From Pelargonium nanum (Eukaryota > Streptophyta > Magnoliopsida > Geraniales > Geraniaceae): DNA of 21,172 nucleotides. The stretch is from contig JAYMTF010001814.1 in assembly GCA_036897485.1 (NCBI GenBank), forward strand, positions 1-21,172, given 5' to 3'. The position numbers and the translations under genes are program-made. Shown piece by piece: positions 19,801 through 21,172 of this stretch (within the stretch, counting starts at the first letter, position 1; every line of letters begins with the position of its first letter). Under the pieces are notes generated by a model, which ran no database searches, was not told the origin of the DNA, and saw nothing but the letters and a program-made list of their open reading frames with translations.

Positions 19801-20737
19801 TCTTAAATACTAAACACTGATTAAAAAATGTACTAAAATTTAAGAGCAATTAACATAATATTTTTGGATTTAAGTGCGCCTAATATATAATCTCACAGAT
19901 GAATTTGTCAGTTCACCTAGATGAGATATGCTCAGACTCACTACTTCAATTGACTGACTTTAATATATTACATCTACCACTCAATAGGAACTAAAATTGT
20001 CTTGCACAGTTTTCTGGAAAGACACTAACAGAACAATAGAAGTTAATGAAAGTGTGAAATACTGAGATTGAGCAGTACTGCATTTGCAAAGAAGTCAACC
20101 TCTAAAATAAACCATTAGTACGAACCTTTCTCTATCAAGAAGTTAGCCCTCAAGTCCCAATCTCACACAATCTAAACTTAAGCATTAGTACAAACCTTTC
20201 TCTATTTAGTATTGTCTAATATAATATACTTCTGAAGCATGTCCATGGTGCCTCATAACTCCATCCTCATCAAAGCAGAAGATGACAGTATGATTTTATA
20301 AAATTCTTCAGCTCATTATATCATCAATTCACACTCATAGTTAAGGATTAGCTCAAATTAAGCTCGAATTGTTCCAAATTCTTGATCTAGGCATAGATCT
20401 AATAATCAACAAAGCCTAGTTCCATCGCACTCATATACACAATACAAAAGGTATGCAATCACATGTACAGAAAAACGGCGAGAAAGTGAAGTTAAAAGTG
20501 TACCAATCGGCCAATGGCACCGGACTCGGCCTTGCGGTGGAGAAGAAGACGGCGAATGCCGAGGTATACAGCATCGCCATTGGCAGAACCAGGCTGCAGC
20601 AAACCGCTAAAGAAGTCTGGATCCGCATTCCTCACCTTCTTCTTCTTCTGAAATTCATTTCTTATACAACTCAACTCGTCGATGTCTCCGTTTTCTTCCC
20701 CTGAACTGATACTATTCTCGATTCTTTTCTCCGCCAT
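10846..20737 (-). CDS. WDR13-like WD40-repeat protein
   Basis: Twelve exons on the minus strand: 20737-20504, 16940-16831, 16472-16409, 15545-15395, 15280-15143, 13867-13728, 13337-13290, 12241-12131, 12038-11857, 11769-11648, 11116-11040 and 10956-10846. They join in frame to 1488 nt, 495 residues, with GT-AG borders throughout. Residues 1-185 are non-repeat sequence: an acidic, then basic N-terminus (EFQKKKKVRNAD), a GYVAYRNYIQRPRNW-type motif at about 86-100, and a Ser/Arg-rich stretch (SSRRTSFSSSTSGDVDRSRRR) that could be phosphorylated. From about 187 a WD40 propeller begins: LKGHSKDVTDFDFSSNNQYI leads into MDKTVRVWEI, and the last blade ends LYGIVIVWKRAKTS. Order and length fit WDR13 (human about 485 residues), a poorly understood nuclear protein. 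The plant role is unknown to me. The start is the ATG at 20737, since the upstream in-frame codon is GTG. The gene looks intact. Confidence 0.9.
10957..16830 (-). other. Introns 2-11 of the WDR13-like gene
   Basis: The longer introns are 16473-16830, 15546-16408, 13868-15142 (1275 bp), 13338-13727, 12242-13289 (1048 bp) and 11117-11647. All are AT-rich. I recognised no second gene or clear mobile element in them. Intron 2 holds an A-rich stretch at about 16605-16670, in which TAAATAAACAAGAAAA occurs twice about 30 bp apart. Confidence 0.7.
17207..17379. mobile_element. Stowaway-like (Tc1/mariner) MITE, about 173 bp
   Basis: Flanked by TA on both sides (17205-17206 and 17380-17381). The left end reads CTCGCTCTATCCCATACTAA followed by GTGTCCACTTT. 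The right end on the minus strand reads TTCCCTCAATCTCATAATAA followed by ATGTCATATTT. The ends are inverted repeats over about 33 bp, and they resemble the CTCCCTCCGTCCC Stowaway terminus. The element has no coding capacity, as usual for this group. The divergence of the ends suggests it is fairly old. Confidence 0.85.
17401..17515. repeat. Near-identical 59-bp tandem duplication
   Basis: The unit starts ATGTATATTTGAGCTTCTAT at 17401 and again at 17460. The copies differ by one transition inside the unit (AAAATAC versus AAAATAT) and at the last few bases, so the duplication is recent compared with its neighbours. It abuts the 5' edge of the LINE relic. Confidence 0.9.
17516..18905 (+). mobile_element. 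5'-truncated LINE (plant L1-type) with zf-RVT and RNase H remnants, antisense in intron 1
   Basis: The plus strand carries the 3' end of a plant non-LTR retrotransposon. At 17600-17800 a KVWWNLVPDKI phrase matches the zf-RVT linker that follows the reverse transcriptase. At 17818-17990 AVKVELLERCILRSDKAVC and WWVWSKWFQL continue it. At 18310-18561 an RNase H domain starts FNVDGAPKGK and keeps the acidic positions in FNVDG, NFTEL and EIDSK. The frame is interrupted by several stops and shifts, for example a TAA at 17797-17799 and an early TGA at 18559-18561. A 3' UTR-like segment ends ATTGAATACAATGAAATTTA near 18899, followed by a short A-rich tail. The reverse transcriptase and everything upstream are missing. 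No target duplication was recognised. Confidence 0.82.
20113..20205. repeat. Two-copy direct repeat, 70 bp apart
   Basis: CATTAGTACGAACCTTTCTC at 20113 recurs as CATTAGTACAAACCTTTCTC at 20183, each followed by TAT. It lies in intron 1 of the WDR13-like gene, with no assigned role. Confidence 0.7.
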
Positions 20738-20985
20738 TCTATACGATTCCGTCACCGGAGACGGCTCATCGGTGCCAATCGGATAGAGTCAAAGCGAGAG
20801 GAGGAGGAGGAGTTGGTGGAGAAGAAGCAAGAGCGAGATTTGAGGATTTGGATTAGGTGAAAGAGAAGAATTAGAAGGTGCGATCTGATCGTGGACTGAC
20901 AGAGAGCTTGGGCTTGGTCTTCTTGAGGTTCAGAGTTGAGTGAGACTCAAAATCTGGCAGATGTGTCAATGGGAGCTGCGCTGTT
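20738..20985 (-). promoter_or_regulatory. 5' UTR of the WDR13-like gene with a 5-codon upstream ORF
   Basis: The minus strand is C/T-rich, including a CTC triplet run (GAGGAGGAGGAGGAG on the plus strand near 20799-20813). One upstream ATG is present at 20769. It reads MSRLR to a TGA at 20752-20754, ending 14 bases before the main ATG. The transcript start is inferred from the TATA box. Confidence 0.6.
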
Positions 20986-21006
20986 CTTCTGTTCGGGGAC
21001 AGTTCA

Positions 21007-21014
21007 TATTTATA
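21007..21014 (-). promoter_or_regulatory. TATA box of the WDR13-like gene
   Basis: The minus strand reads CTATAAATATGAAC here. Transcription would start near 20975-20985, leaving a leader of about 240 nt. The context and position agree with the gene model. Confidence 0.7.
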
Positions 21015-21172
21015 GCCTCCACGTATTTGCAGTGTATTTGTTTTTTCTGAAGGGGAATATAACTCCATTAATTAAAGCAGCCAGTACATATCACAACGAA
21101 ACATAAACTAAAGCAAATAGAAACAAAACCAGAAATAAACCATAACCATCTCACTGAACCAAAAACCACGTA

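Larger units (their letters stand above)
16941..20503 (-). other. Intron 1 of the WDR13-like gene (3563 bp) hosting several insertions
   Basis: GTACAC donor and TTAAG acceptor. It contains a Stowaway-like MITE, a 59-bp tandem duplication and a LINE relic, listed separately. From 18910 to 20500 it is AT-rich with only short repeats: an A-rich (AAAAAT/AAAAAC)n run at about 19250-19283, and CATTAGTACnAACCTTTCTC at 20113 and 20183. Confidence 0.75.

Noticed and set aside
19528-19806. A 92-codon open frame in intron 1 of the WDR13-like gene
   Set aside because: No domain, no splice or promoter context, and chance length in AT-rich DNA.
20453-20704. Plus-strand open frame at the right end
   Set aside because: It is antisense to exon 1 of the WDR13-like gene and has no domain.

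Overview
The window is plant nuclear DNA, most likely from a eudicot. Three things point there: a plant-type HGGG carboxylesterase relic, a five-exon gene for a SHORT LIFE/EBS-type BAH-PHD chromatin reader, and a twelve-exon WD40 gene. All introns obey GT-AG and are AT-rich. The repeats are also of plant type: an hAT element with CTCGAGCTCG-type subterminal repeats, a Stowaway-like MITE, and a plant LINE carrying an RNase H domain. I cannot name the species.

Left third (1-6085) is repeat-dominated. A decayed carboxylesterase gene (1-850) runs in from outside the window. AT-rich DNA with a 143-bp duplication follows, then a non-autonomous hAT element (1252-1887) with a perfect 8-bp target duplication. 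Next is a GC-rich block of about 2.9 kb (2144-5079), bounded by inverted repeats of at least 76 bp. It holds a broken minus-strand coding relic with an alternating 78/57-bp repeat, its own TATA box, and three copies of a hairpin-bearing motif. A foldback element (5248-6065) with 91-bp tandem repeats in both arms lies just upstream of the first intact gene.

Centre (6086-9880): a complete gene on the plus strand. Its spliced product of 216 residues has a BAH domain and a full C4HC3 PHD finger and matches SHORT LIFE (SHL). In Arabidopsis this protein reads histone H3 methylation and represses flowering. The next kilobase separates it, tail to tail, from the following gene.

Right half (10846-21014): a complete gene on the minus strand. 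Its spliced product of 495 residues is a WD40 protein of the WDR13 type. All twelve exons join in frame from an ATG at 20737 to a stop at 10846-10848, with a TATA box at 21007-21014. The 3.56-kb first intron holds a Stowaway-like MITE, a fresh 59-bp tandem duplication, and a 5'-truncated LINE in antisense orientation.

The two intact genes are convergent neighbours, and nothing in the sequence ties them to one pathway. The least explained part is the GC-rich block at 2144-5079. Its long inverted termini suggest a Mutator-like or similar DNA element, while its coding relic looks gag-like. I could not settle its class.
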